Assembly (NCBI RefSeq): GCF_002858765.1
Contig: NZ_PJRP01000015.1
Coordinates: 62,001-126,000, forward strand
Source: Cupriavidus pauculus
GTDB lineage: Bacteria > Pseudomonadota > Gammaproteobacteria > Burkholderiales > Burkholderiaceae
Direction: 5' to 3'
DNA: 64,000 bases
Shown here: positions 1-8,607 of the stretch, piece by piece
Numbering within the stretch: the first letter of the stretch is position 1
Layout: each line of letters opens with the position of its first letter
The notes under the pieces: model-generated
The model's database searches: none
Told to the model about the DNA's origin: nothing
The model's input: only the letters and a program-made list of their open reading frames with translations
Program-made: the position numbers and the translations under genes

Positions 1-743
1 GCGGCGGTCTGGCGCGGGTAGTCGCGCAGCACCTCGGTCAACGGCGAGTCGGTCTTGTCGGTGGTGGCCTGGAAGGTGGGGGTCTCTTCAAGGTTGTGAC
101 GGATATAGAAGCCGACCGGGCCGATGATCATGCCGATCAGGAACGGCAGGCGCCAGCCCCAGCTGTTGAGGGCCTCGGGGCTCAGCGTGGCGGTGACGAA
201 GGTGCCCACGGCGGCACCCAGCAGCACGGCCACGCCGATGCTGGCCTGGATCCAGCTCGAATAGTAGGCTCGCTGGCGCTCGGGTGCGTACTCGGTCAGG
301 AAGGCGGTGGCGCCGCCCATCTCGCCGCCGGCGGAGAAACCCTGCATCAGGCGCGCGATGACGATCAGCATCGGGGCAAACACGCCGATCTGGTCGTAGG
401 TGGGCGCGATGCCGATCAGCGTGGTGCCGGCGGCCATCAGCAGGATGGTCAGCGACAGCGCCGCCTTGCGGCCCACGCGGTCGGCGTAGACGCCCAGGAT
501 GATGCCGCCCACGGGCCGCATGAAGAAGCCCACGCCGAACGTGGCCACGGCCAGCAGCAGCGACGACAGGTCGTTTCCGGTGGGGAAGAACAGTTTGGCG
601 ATGATCACGGCGAAGAAGCTGTACACCGTGAAGTCGAACCATTCGAGGCCGTTGCCGATCACCGTGGCGATGATGGCGCGGCGGCGTTGACTGGCCCCGA
701 TCTGGGGCGCGGTCTCCGCAAAGGCGGGGGCGCTGGCTTGCAT
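1..743 (-). CDS. MFS transporter, metabolite:H+ symporter type (3' end outside window)
   Basis: About 247 N-terminal residues are visible; the gene runs off the left edge, so the C-terminal half is missing. The start is the ATG at 743. The visible part contains GNGLEWFDF in the first membrane helix, the loop motif DRVGRKAAL, and several hydrophobic helices, as in the metabolite:H+ symporter branch of the major facilitator superfamily (citrate, proline/betaine and shikimate carriers). It lies last in the minus-strand sugar-acid operon, about 150 bases after the dehydrogenase gene, so it may take up a related organic or sugar acid. The substrate cannot be read from the sequence. Confidence 0.85.
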   Translation of the reverse strand, partial: MQASAPAFAETAPQIGASQRRRAIIATVIGNGLEWFDFTVYSFFAVIIAKLFFPTGNDLSSLLLAVATFGVGFFMRPVGGIILGVYADRVGRKAALSLTILLMAAGTTLIGIAPTYDQIGVFAPMLIVIARLMQGFSAGGEMGGATAFLTEYAPERQRAYYSSWIQASIGVAVLLGAAVGTFVTATLSPEALNSWGWRLPFLIGMIIGPVGFYIRHNLEETPTFQATTDKTDSPLTEVLRDYPRQTA

Positions 744-854
744 GTCTCTCTCTCCCTGTTTGGCAGAACGCTGGGAAGCCCTTTTATGACAGGCTCTGGC
801 CGATGGTAGGGGCGTCGCGGTGAGCGGAGAAACGATATCTGCGCATGCAGGCAT

Positions 855-887
855 GACGCCAGCGCATGCGTGGCCTGCGCTGGCGTC
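855..887 (-). other. Long perfect hairpin between the dehydrogenase and MFS genes
   Basis: Twelve-base arms (855-866 and 876-887) are perfectly complementary around a nine-base loop, four bases after the stop codon of the upstream gene. There is no T-tract on either strand, so it is not a classical intrinsic terminator. It may stabilise the 3' end of the upstream operon message or lower expression of the MFS gene. Confidence 0.6.
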
Positions 888-890
888 GGG

Positions 891-2426
891 CTAGGCGGCG
901 CCGTTGACGCGCGTCAGCGCACCCGTCACGCCATGCGCGCACAGCAATTCCAGCTGCGCGGCCACCGTATCGACAAAGACGGCCGACTGCGCCAGGTCGC
1001 CAAACACGGGGGTAAAGCCGGCGATGGTCCGCACGCGCGCCTGCTCGCGTGTGCGGGCATCGAACAGTTTTTCGGTCTGGCGGGCGGCGTCGGCCATCAC
1101 GGCGGCCATCGGCTGCGCCAGCGGGTCTTCGATCGGGAAGGCATTGCCGGCTTCGTCGTAGCCGCGCAGGAAGTGCAGCCACGCGGCCACGCCCAGCGCC
1201 AGGCGCGCAAACGGCTGGCCGGCGGCGATGCGGTCGCGGATCGGCGCCAGCAGCCGCTGCGGAATCTTCTGCGATCCATCCATGGCGATCTGGCGCGTGC
1301 GATGCCCCAGCGCCGGATTGGTAAAGCGCGGCAGCAGGCTGGCGCGATAGGCGTCCACGTCGAGCCCCGGCAACGGCGGCAGCGTGGGCTGTGTTTCGCG
1401 TGCCATGGCGTCCGAGATGAACGTGTGCACGGCGGGCTGGGCGATCACGCGGTCGGTGGTGGCCCAGCCGGCCAGCACGCCCATGTACGCCATCATCGAC
1501 TGGCTGCCATTGACCAGCCGGTGCTTGAGTACCTCGAACGGCCGGGCGTCGGCCACGAACTGCGCGCCGCCGGCTTCCCATTGGGGGCGGCCCGCCGCGA
1601 AGCGGTCCTCGATCACCCACTGGAAGAATGGCTCGCCCACCACGGGCCACGCGTCGTACAGGCCCAGCGCCGACGACACGTGCGCCACGTCGTCGATGGT
1701 GGTCTTGGGCACGATGCGGTCGACCATCGTGTTGGGGAAGGTGCAGCGCGCCGCCACCCAGTCATGCAGCGCCGGATCGATCTCGGCGCAGAACGCCAGC
1801 AGCACGCGGCGCAGGGTATCGCCGTTGCTGGCCAGGTTGTCGCACGACAGCAGCGTGACCGGCCCCAGGCCACGCTGCATGCGCCGCTGCAGGCCCAGCG
1901 CCAGGTAGCCGATGGCGGTCACGGGGTGCGACACGGCGGACAGGTCCTCGATGATGTCGCGGTCGGCGCGGTTCAGTTCGCCCGTGGCGGGGTCGTGGCA
2001 ATAGCCTTTCTCGGTGACGGTCAGGCTGACGATGTGCGTGTCGCGGTGGGCAATGCGGTCGAGCACGATCTCCGGGTCTTCCTCGGCCACCAGCACGCCC
2101 AGCACGGCACCGATGACCTGCAGCGTTTCGGCGGTGGCGCTGCGCAAGGCCAGCGTGTACAGGCCTTCCTGCGGCTTGAGCGCGTCGCGCGTGTCGGGCC
2201 TGCGCAGCGACACGCCGATGATGCCCCAGTGCAGGCCGTCGCCGCCCATGGCCTCGATGGCGGCTTCGGTGATCTCCGCCTGGTGGCCGCGATGGAAGGC
2301 GCCAATCCCCAGGTGGACGATGCCGGCGCGCAGGTCGTCGCGCGCATAGCCGGGACGCCGCACGTCGGGCGGCAGCGCGCCGAGCCGGGCAGGATGCAGA
2401 CGCGGCAACTGTTCGATATCGCTCAT
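891..2426 (-). CDS. uxuB: Mannitol dehydrogenase family oxidoreductase (fructuronate reductase-like)
   Basis: A 511-residue NAD(P)-dependent long-chain polyol dehydrogenase, the family of fructuronate reductase (UxuB), altronate oxidoreductase and mannitol 2-dehydrogenase. The N-terminal cofactor motif GIGAFHRGHQ is at residues 41-50 and the signature FPNTMVDRIVP at 230-240. The start at 2426 is chosen because AAGGAG lies just upstream; a start ten residues earlier lacks one. The catalytic motif KxxxxNxxH reads K301, N306, Q309, so the usual His is Gln. Next to a ManD mannonate dehydratase the expected job is D-fructuronate to D-mannonate, but the Gln makes activity uncertain. The gene is fifty-nine bases downstream of the ManD gene. 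Confidence 0.85.
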   Translation of the reverse strand: MSDIEQLPRLHPARLGALPPDVRRPGYARDDLRAGIVHLGIGAFHRGHQAEITEAAIEAMGGDGLHWGIIGVSLRRPDTRDALKPQEGLYTLALRSATAETLQVIGAVLGVLVAEEDPEIVLDRIAHRDTHIVSLTVTEKGYCHDPATGELNRADRDIIEDLSAVSHPVTAIGYLALGLQRRMQRGLGPVTLLSCDNLASNGDTLRRVLLAFCAEIDPALHDWVAARCTFPNTMVDRIVPKTTIDDVAHVSSALGLYDAWPVVGEPFFQWVIEDRFAAGRPQWEAGGAQFVADARPFEVLKHRLVNGSQSMMAYMGVLAGWATTDRVIAQPAVHTFISDAMARETQPTLPPLPGLDVDAYRASLLPRFTNPALGHRTRQIAMDGSQKIPQRLLAPIRDRIAAGQPFARLALGVAAWLHFLRGYDEAGNAFPIEDPLAQPMAAVMADAARQTEKLFDARTREQARVRTIAGFTPVFGDLAQSAVFVDTVAAQLELLCAHGVTGALTRVNGAA

Positions 2427-2485
2427 CGTGGTCTCCTTGTCAGGCGTTCGGGTCAACGTGCAACGGTCGATCGTCGGCGGTCACG

Positions 2486-3697
2486 CTACCAGTGCCACAG
2501 CGTGCCATCGTGCGCCAGCCGGTTCACCGGCAGGTAGGCGCGCTGGTACGGGTACTTCGCGGCCAGTGCCTCGTCGATGTCCACGCCGTGGCCCGGTGCA
2601 TCGCCCGGGTACATCATGCCGTCCTGAAACGTGTACGCATGCGGGAATACGGCGTCGGTCTCCTCGGTGTGGCGCATGTATTCCTGGATGCCGAAGTTCG
2701 GCACCCAGATATCGAAATGCAGCGCCGCTCCCATGCAGGCCGGGGACAGGTCCGTGGCGCCATGGCAGCCCGTGCGCACCTGATGCAGCGCCGCGAAGTC
2801 GGCAATACGGCGCAAATGGGTGATGCCGCCGGCATGCACCACCGTGGCTCGAATATAGTCGATCAGCTGTTCCTCCAGCAGGGCCTTGCAGTCCCAGATG
2901 CTGTTGAAGATCTCGCCCACGGCCAGCGGCGTGACCGTGTGCTGCCGGATCAGGCGGAAGGCGCGCTGGTCTTCGGCGGGCGTGGCGTCTTCCATCCAGA
3001 ACAGCCGGAACGGCTCCAGCGACTTGCCCAGCCGGCCAGCCTCGATGGGCGTCAGCCGGTGATGCACGTCGTGCAGCAGGTGGATGTCGGGGCCGACCGC
3101 CTCGCGCACCTTGTCGAACAGCTTCGGGGTGTGGTCCAGATAGCGCTCGGTGCTCCAGTCGTGTTCCGAGGGCAGGTTGGCGTCGGCCGGCTCGTAGAAC
3201 AGCCGGTCGCGCGACACGCCGTAGACCTTGTTCAGCCCCGGCACGCCGGACTGCGCGCGAATCGCCTTGTAGCCCATTTCCTTGTAGCGCAGCACCTCTT
3301 CCACGGTGTGGCCGATGTCGCTGCCGTTGGCGTGCCCGTAGACCATCACCCCGGTGCGGCTCTTGCCGCCCAGCAGCTGGTACAGCGGCAGGTTGGCCGC
3401 CTTGGCCTTGATGTCCCACAGCGCCGTGTCCACGGCGGCAATCGCACTCATCGTCACCGGGCCGCGCCGCCAGTAGGCGCCACGGTACAGGTACTGCCAG
3501 ATGTCCTCGATCTGGTGCGCGTCGCGGCCGATCAGGCACGGGACGACGTGGTCTTCCAGATAGCTGACCACGGCCAGCTCGCGGCCGTTGAGTGTGGCGT
3601 CGCCGATTCCGGTCAGCCCTTCGTCGGTTTCGATCTTGAGCGTGACGAAGTTGCGTCCCGGGCAGCAGACGATAACGCGTGCGTTGGTGATCTTCAT
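2486..3697 (-). CDS. manD: D-mannonate dehydratase, enolase superfamily (ManD/RspA type)
   Basis: This 403-residue enolase-superfamily enzyme dehydrates D-mannonate to 2-keto-3-deoxy-D-gluconate. Residues typical of ManD are all present: R147, Y159, metal ligands D210, E236 and E262, H212 in the DVHH motif, and H312 in GCHGATD. The C-terminus ends in the family-typical LWHW. Position 314 is Ala, which I recall as the form found in efficient mannonate dehydratases, with Pro in weak ones; this is recollection, not tested. It sits between uxaA and the uxuB-like gene, fitting convergence of several hexuronate routes on KDG. Confidence 0.9.
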   Translation of the reverse strand: MKITNARVIVCCPGRNFVTLKIETDEGLTGIGDATLNGRELAVVSYLEDHVVPCLIGRDAHQIEDIWQYLYRGAYWRRGPVTMSAIAAVDTALWDIKAKAANLPLYQLLGGKSRTGVMVYGHANGSDIGHTVEEVLRYKEMGYKAIRAQSGVPGLNKVYGVSRDRLFYEPADANLPSEHDWSTERYLDHTPKLFDKVREAVGPDIHLLHDVHHRLTPIEAGRLGKSLEPFRLFWMEDATPAEDQRAFRLIRQHTVTPLAVGEIFNSIWDCKALLEEQLIDYIRATVVHAGGITHLRRIADFAALHQVRTGCHGATDLSPACMGAALHFDIWVPNFGIQEYMRHTEETDAVFPHAYTFQDGMMYPGDAPGHGVDIDEALAAKYPYQRAYLPVNRLAHDGTLWHW

Positions 3698-3724
3698 GCA
3701 GGTCTCCGGCAGTGCGGTGGTGGG

Positions 3725-5263
3725 TTACATCACGGCGCCAAGCGCCCAGGGCACGAATTCGTTCTGGCCGTAGCCATGCTGCTCGCTGCGGGTGCGGCGG
3801 CCCGAGGCCGTTTCCAGCATCAGCCGGAAGATGGCCGCGCCCTTGTCGGCGATGGTCGATTCGCCGTCCAGGATGTCGCCGCAGTTGATGTCGATGTCCT
3901 CCGACTGGCGCTGCCACAGCGCGTTATTGGTGGACAGCTTCAGCGACGGCGACGGCGCGCAGCCATAGGCCGACCCCCGGCCCGTGGTGAAGCAGATCAG
4001 GTTGGCGCCGCCCGCCACCTGGCCCGTGGCCGATACGGGGTCGTAGCCGGGGGTGTCCATGAAGACCAGGCCGTGCGCGCGCACGGATTCGGCGAATTCG
4101 TAGACATCCACCAGGTTGGTGGTGCCGCTCTTGGCCACGGCGCCCAACGATTTTTCCAGGATGGTGGTCAGCCCTCCGGCCTTGTTGCCGGCGGACGGGT
4201 TGTTGTCCATGCTGCCGGCATTGCGCGCGGTGTAGGCCTCCCACCAGCGGATGCGGGCGATCAGGCGGTCGGCCACCGCCGGCGAGACGGCCCGGCGCGT
4301 CAGCAGGTGCTCGGCGCCGTAGATCTCGGGCGTTTCCGACAGGATCGCCGTGCCGCCCTGCGCCACGAGCAGGTCCACCGCCGCGCCCAGCGCCGGATTG
4401 GCCGTGATGCCCGAATAGCCGTCGGACCCGCCGCACTGCAGCCCCACCATCAGGTGGCTGGCCGGCACCGGCTGGCGCCTGACGCGGTTGGCGTCTTCCA
4501 GCAGCGCCTGCACCACGCCCACGCCGCGCGCCACGGTCCTGGCCGTGCCGCCGGTGTCCTGAATATTGAAGCTGTGAAAGCGCGGCCCGTCGGCCAGCGC
4601 CGACAGGCCCGGCTCGGCCAGCAGTCCATCGATCTGGTTGGTCTCGCAGCCCAGGCCCACCACCAGCACCGCCGCAAAGTTCGGATGCCTGGCGTAGCCG
4701 GCCAGTGTGCGGCGCAGCACGCGCAGGTTCTCGCCGTCGCTGTCGGTGGCGCAGCCCGCGCCGTGCGTCAGCGCCACCACGCCATCCACATTGGGATAGG
4801 GCGCCAGCGCCTCGGGGTGGATCTCGCGCCGGAAGTGGTCGGCAATGGCCCGCGCCACGGTGGCCGAACAGTTCACCGAGGTCAGGATGCCGATGTAGTT
4901 GCGCGTGGCGATGCGGCCATCGGCGCGCACGATGCCGTCGAACGTGGCCGGGGCGGTGGCCATCGCGGTGTCATGGGCGTCGCTGCCGGCCGCGTAGTCG
5001 CGCGCGAAATCGCCCATGGCCAGGTTGTGGGTATGCACATGCTGGCCGGGCGCGATGGCCTGGCGCGCGAAGCCGATGATCTGGTTGTAGCGCCGCACGG
5101 GCGCGCCTTCGGCAATGGCGCGCACGGCCACCTTGTGGCCCGGCGGCACCAGGCTGGCCACGGTGACGCCTTCCTGGTGCAGCACCGTGCCGGGCAGCAG
5201 CTGGCGGCACGCGATGACGATATCGTCGGCGGGATGGATCCGGATGACAGCCGGTGCGGACAT
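3725..5263 (-). CDS. uxaA: Altronate dehydratase (UxaA family)
   Basis: A 512-residue protein with an N-terminal SAF domain (about residues 5-95) followed by the large altronate/galactarate dehydratase domain. Conserved stretches include GAGCATDSDGEN, GLGCETNQIDG, NNPSAGNKAGG and FTTGRGSAYGC; the C-terminal GYGQNEFVPW favours altronate dehydratase over galactarate dehydratase. The family reaction is D-altronate to KDG plus water, with iron as cofactor. It is 18 bases downstream of the SDR gene and 27 upstream of manD, so it is part of the same transcript. Galactarate dehydratase is the alternative reading. Confidence 0.88.
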   Translation of the reverse strand: MSAPAVIRIHPADDIVIACRQLLPGTVLHQEGVTVASLVPPGHKVAVRAIAEGAPVRRYNQIIGFARQAIAPGQHVHTHNLAMGDFARDYAAGSDAHDTAMATAPATFDGIVRADGRIATRNYIGILTSVNCSATVARAIADHFRREIHPEALAPYPNVDGVVALTHGAGCATDSDGENLRVLRRTLAGYARHPNFAAVLVVGLGCETNQIDGLLAEPGLSALADGPRFHSFNIQDTGGTARTVARGVGVVQALLEDANRVRRQPVPASHLMVGLQCGGSDGYSGITANPALGAAVDLLVAQGGTAILSETPEIYGAEHLLTRRAVSPAVADRLIARIRWWEAYTARNAGSMDNNPSAGNKAGGLTTILEKSLGAVAKSGTTNLVDVYEFAESVRAHGLVFMDTPGYDPVSATGQVAGGANLICFTTGRGSAYGCAPSPSLKLSTNNALWQRQSEDIDINCGDILDGESTIADKGAAIFRLMLETASGRRTRSEQHGYGQNEFVPWALGAVM

Positions 5264-5281
5264 GCGTGCGCCTCCAGTGGG

Positions 5282-6037
5282 TCAGTTGGACCAGCCGCCG
5301 TCGATGACCTGGGCGGTGCCGGTGGTGAAGGCCGATTCGTCCGACGCCAGATACACGGCCAGCGCGGCGATCTCGGCGGCGGTGCCGATGCGGCCCATCG
5401 GCTGGCGGGCGATGAAATCGGCTTCCACCTGGGCCAGCGAGCGGCCGCTGGCGGTGGCCTGGTTGCCGATGCGCTGGCGCAGCGATGGCGATTCCACGGT
5501 ACCGGGGCAGATCGCATTGCAGCGGATGCCGCGCGTGATGTAGTCGGCGGCCACGGCCTTGGTCATGCCGATCACGGCCGCCTTGGAGGCGCCGTAGACA
5601 AAGCGGTTCGGCGCCCCCTTGATGCTGCCGGCCACCGAGGCCATGTTGATGATCGAGCCGCTGCCCGCGTCGAGCATGGCCGGCAGGAACGCGCGCATCA
5701 TCCGATACATGGCGCGGACGTTCAGGTTGATCGAGAAATCGAAGGCGGCGTCGTCGCAATCCAGGATGGTGCCGTGGTGCACGAAGCCGGCCCCGTTGAA
5801 CAGCACGTGGATGCGGCCGATCTCGCGCGCCGCGGCGTCGACAGCCGCGCCATCGGTCACGTCGAGCCGCAGCGTCCGGCAGCCGGGCAGGGCAGACAGC
5901 CCCGCCAGCGTTTCGGGGTTGATGTCGGCGGCGATGACCTGGGCGCCTTCGCGCAGGAACGCTTCGGCCGTGGCCCGGCCAATGCCCTGTCCGGCGGCCG
6001 TTACCAGCGCGATCTTGCCGGCGAGTCGTTGCGACAT
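5282..6037 (-). CDS. SDR-family dehydrogenase, similar to 2-keto-3-deoxy-L-fuconate dehydrogenase
   Basis: A classical short-chain dehydrogenase of 251 residues. It has the cofactor motif TAAGQGIG, Asp at the end of strand 2 (AADIN, suggesting NAD), NGAG, the catalytic Ser in NMASVAG and YGASK. The block AGFVHHGTILDCDD and the C-terminal SDESAFTTG closely resemble the DHRS6/BDH2 type, whose bacterial members include 2-keto-3-deoxy-L-fuconate dehydrogenase. It lies directly after the racemase-type dehydratase, so it probably oxidises that enzyme's 2-keto-3-deoxy product. The substrate is inferred. Confidence 0.85.
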   Translation of the reverse strand: MSQRLAGKIALVTAAGQGIGRATAEAFLREGAQVIAADINPETLAGLSALPGCRTLRLDVTDGAAVDAAAREIGRIHVLFNGAGFVHHGTILDCDDAAFDFSINLNVRAMYRMMRAFLPAMLDAGSGSIINMASVAGSIKGAPNRFVYGASKAAVIGMTKAVAADYITRGIRCNAICPGTVESPSLRQRIGNQATASGRSLAQVEADFIARQPMGRIGTAAEIAALAVYLASDESAFTTGTAQVIDGGWSN

Positions 6038-6092
6038 GGATGGCTCCTTATCGGTTCAAGCGGGGTTTGTGTAGTCAGTCGGGTGCGTCTTG

Positions 6093-7196
6093 TCAGGAGA
6101 CGGTGGCACGTGCCGTGGCGCGGCGGTCGATCGCGGCCCAGTCCCAGTCGATGCCAAGCCCGGGCAAGGCGGACGGCACGGCGTGGCCATCGGCAAACGC
6201 CACGCGGCTGTGCGTGATGGCATCGAGCTGCGGGATGTATTCGACCCACGGGGCATTGGGTACCGCCGCACAGAGCGACACATGCAGCTCCATCAGGAAA
6301 TGGGGGCAGATCGGCACGTTGCAGGCTTCGGCCAGGTGCGCCACCTTGAGCCACGGCGTGATGCCGCCCACGCGCGCCACATCGGCCTGCACGATGGAAC
6401 AGGCGCCCTGGCGCAGGTAGTCGGCAAACTGGCCGGCGGAATAGAGCGATTCGCCCACCGCAATCGGCAGGTGGGTGGCGGCGGCCAGCCGGACGTGGCC
6501 GGACAGGTCGTCGGCGGGCAGCGGTTCCTCGAACCACGACAGGCCCAGGCCTTCGTAGTGGGACGCGCGCCGGATGGCCTCGGCCGACGTGAAGCACTGG
6601 TTGGCGTCGACCATCAGCGCGAAATGGTTGCCCACCGCTTCGCGCACGGCGTAGAGCCGGTCGATGTCGTCGGCCAGGTGCAGCTTGCCGACCTTGATCT
6701 TGGCCCCGTGGAAGCCGGCCTGCTTCGCTGCCAGCGTGGCCTGGACCAGTTCGGTACGCGACAGGTGCAGCCAGCCGCCTTCGGTGGAGTACATCGGCAC
6801 GCTCTGCTGCGCGCCGCCGGCGGCCAGCCACAGCGGCTGGCCGTCGCGGCGGCAGCGCCAGTCCCACAGGGCCGTGTCGATGGCCGCCAGCGCCAGGCTG
6901 GTGGTGGCGCCCACCGACGTGGCATGGGTGCTGAAGAGCAGGTCGTGCCAGATCTGTTCGATGCGGGCCGGGTCGCGGCCGATCAGTTGCGGCGCCAGGT
7001 GGTCGCGCAGCAGCGCCATGACCGACGACCCGCCTGTGCCGATCGTATAGCTGTAGCCCGTGCCCTCGCCGCCGTCGTCGCAGCGAATGCGCACCATCGG
7101 CGTTTCCTGGGTAGCAAACGACTGGATCGCATCGGAGCGTGCAACGGGGGGAGGCAGATCGACCTGCAGCAGTTCAACGTGCGTGATCCGGGTCAT
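6093..7196 (-). CDS. Mandelate racemase-subgroup acid-sugar dehydratase (enolase superfamily)
   Basis: A 367-residue enolase-superfamily protein of the mandelate racemase subgroup. The catalytic K166xK168 pair (AKIKVG), metal ligands D197, E223 and E249, and general base H299 in CPHFLMELH are all present. The sequence resembles L-talarate/galactarate dehydratase and related acid-sugar dehydratases, but the sugar cannot be named. The ATG at 7196 overlaps the stop of the TRAP large permease in an ATGA arrangement, which implies translational coupling. Together with the next gene, an SDR similar to 2-keto-3-deoxy-fuconate dehydrogenase, it may form a non-phosphorylating branch. Confidence 0.88.
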   Translation of the reverse strand: MTRITHVELLQVDLPPPVARSDAIQSFATQETPMVRIRCDDGGEGTGYSYTIGTGGSSVMALLRDHLAPQLIGRDPARIEQIWHDLLFSTHATSVGATTSLALAAIDTALWDWRCRRDGQPLWLAAGGAQQSVPMYSTEGGWLHLSRTELVQATLAAKQAGFHGAKIKVGKLHLADDIDRLYAVREAVGNHFALMVDANQCFTSAEAIRRASHYEGLGLSWFEEPLPADDLSGHVRLAAATHLPIAVGESLYSAGQFADYLRQGACSIVQADVARVGGITPWLKVAHLAEACNVPICPHFLMELHVSLCAAVPNAPWVEYIPQLDAITHSRVAFADGHAVPSALPGLGIDWDWAAIDRRATARATVS

Positions 7197-8596
7197 TTGC
7201 TGCCTACCAGGTTGGGCAGCCACAGCGTGATCTCGGGCACGTAGGTGATGGCAATCAGCGTCAGGAACAGCGGGATCAGCCACGGCAGGATGGCCACCGT
7301 GGTGCGCTCCACCGACAGCCTGGCCACGCGCGCCAGCACGAACAGCACCATGCCCAGCGGCGGATGCAGCAGGCCGATCATCAGGTTCAGCGTCATGATC
7401 AGGCCGAAGTGGATCGGGTCGATGCCGAGCTTGAGCACGATGGGCAGCAGGATCGGCACCAGGATCGTGATGGCCGCCGTGGTGTCGATGAAGCAGCCGA
7501 CGATCAGGATCAGCACGTTGGCCAGCAGCAGGAACACCCACTTGTTGTGCGTGAAGCCCAGGATGGCGTCGGTCAGCGCCTGCGCGGCCTGGCTGGTGGT
7601 CAGCAGCCAGGCGAAGATCGAGGCGGCGGTGACGATGAACAGCACCGAGGCGGTGGTTTCCACCGTGTCGAGCGTGGCTTTTGCCAGCGCCCGCATGGTC
7701 ATCGAGCGGTAGCGCACCAGGCCCAGGAACAGGGCCCAGATCACGGCGGCCACGGCGGCCTCGGTGGGTGTAAACCAGCCCAGCGTCATGCCGCCGATCA
7801 GGATCACGGGCGCCATCAGCGCCATCACCGCCGAGAAGTCGAAGTACCAGTCCAGCGCCAGCAGCGCCACCAGGGCGATCATCGCCGCCATGTTGGTCGA
7901 CATGCCCGCCGACACGGCCAGCCAGATGGCCATCGGGAAGGCCAGCACCACGATGATCTCCACCGTGGCCGAGCCGAGCAGTTTCCACGAGAACGCCGTG
8001 TCGCCGCCCCAGCCGCGCCGGTGCGCGATCCACGCCACGGTGGCCATCATGAACAGCGTCAGCACCAGTCCGGGCACGATGCCGGCCAGGAACAGCGAGC
8101 CAATCGACACGTTGGCCATCATGCCGTAGATCACGAACGGCAGCGACGGCGGGATGATGGGGCCCAGCGTGGCCGATGCCGCCGTCACGCCCACGGCAAA
8201 CTCGGTTTCGTAGCCATGGTCCTTCATCGCCTTGATCTCGATGGTGCCCAGCCCCGCTGCGTCGGCAATGGCCGTGCCGCTCATGCCCGAGAAGATCACC
8301 GAGCCGATGATGTTGACGTGGCCCAGGCCGCCGCGCATCCAGCCCACCAGCGCCACCGCGAAGTTGTAGATGCGGCCGGTGATGCCGGCCACGTTCATCA
8401 GGTTGCCGGCCAGGATGAAGAACGGCACGGCCAGCAGCGGAAAGCTCTCCACGCCGGCAATCATGCGCTGGGCCAGGATCACGTCGGGCACGGTGCCGCT
8501 GGCCCAGATATAGAACAGCGACGCCAGCGCCATCGACACGGCCACCGGCATGCCCACCAGCATCAGCAGCAGGAACGAAGCAATCAGGATCCACAT
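7193..8596 (-). CDS. dctM: TRAP transporter large permease (DctM family)
   Basis: A 467-residue, very hydrophobic inner-membrane protein with about twelve helices and the DctM landmarks FFILAGNLMN, GLGTIEIKAM, PSLPFVIYGMM and GMVLFVLARVA. It forms the ion-coupled channel of a tripartite ATP-independent periplasmic transporter with the small permease 11 bases upstream. Its stop overlaps the start of the acid-sugar dehydratase, so uptake and first catabolic step are translated together. Confidence 0.95.
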   Translation of the reverse strand: MWILIASFLLLMLVGMPVAVSMALASLFYIWASGTVPDVILAQRMIAGVESFPLLAVPFFILAGNLMNVAGITGRIYNFAVALVGWMRGGLGHVNIIGSVIFSGMSGTAIADAAGLGTIEIKAMKDHGYETEFAVGVTAASATLGPIIPPSLPFVIYGMMANVSIGSLFLAGIVPGLVLTLFMMATVAWIAHRRGWGGDTAFSWKLLGSATVEIIVVLAFPMAIWLAVSAGMSTNMAAMIALVALLALDWYFDFSAVMALMAPVILIGGMTLGWFTPTEAAVAAVIWALFLGLVRYRSMTMRALAKATLDTVETTASVLFIVTAASIFAWLLTTSQAAQALTDAILGFTHNKWVFLLLANVLILIVGCFIDTTAAITILVPILLPIVLKLGIDPIHFGLIMTLNLMIGLLHPPLGMVLFVLARVARLSVERTTVAILPWLIPLFLTLIAITYVPEITLWLPNLVGSK

Positions 8597-8607
8597 GCCG
8601 GGGCTCC

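Noticed and set aside
2492..6217. A 1,241-residue plus-strand open frame opposite the sugar-acid genes
   Set aside because: It is a shadow of GC-rich codons on the other strand. The minus-strand genes have clear family motifs and ribosome-binding sites.
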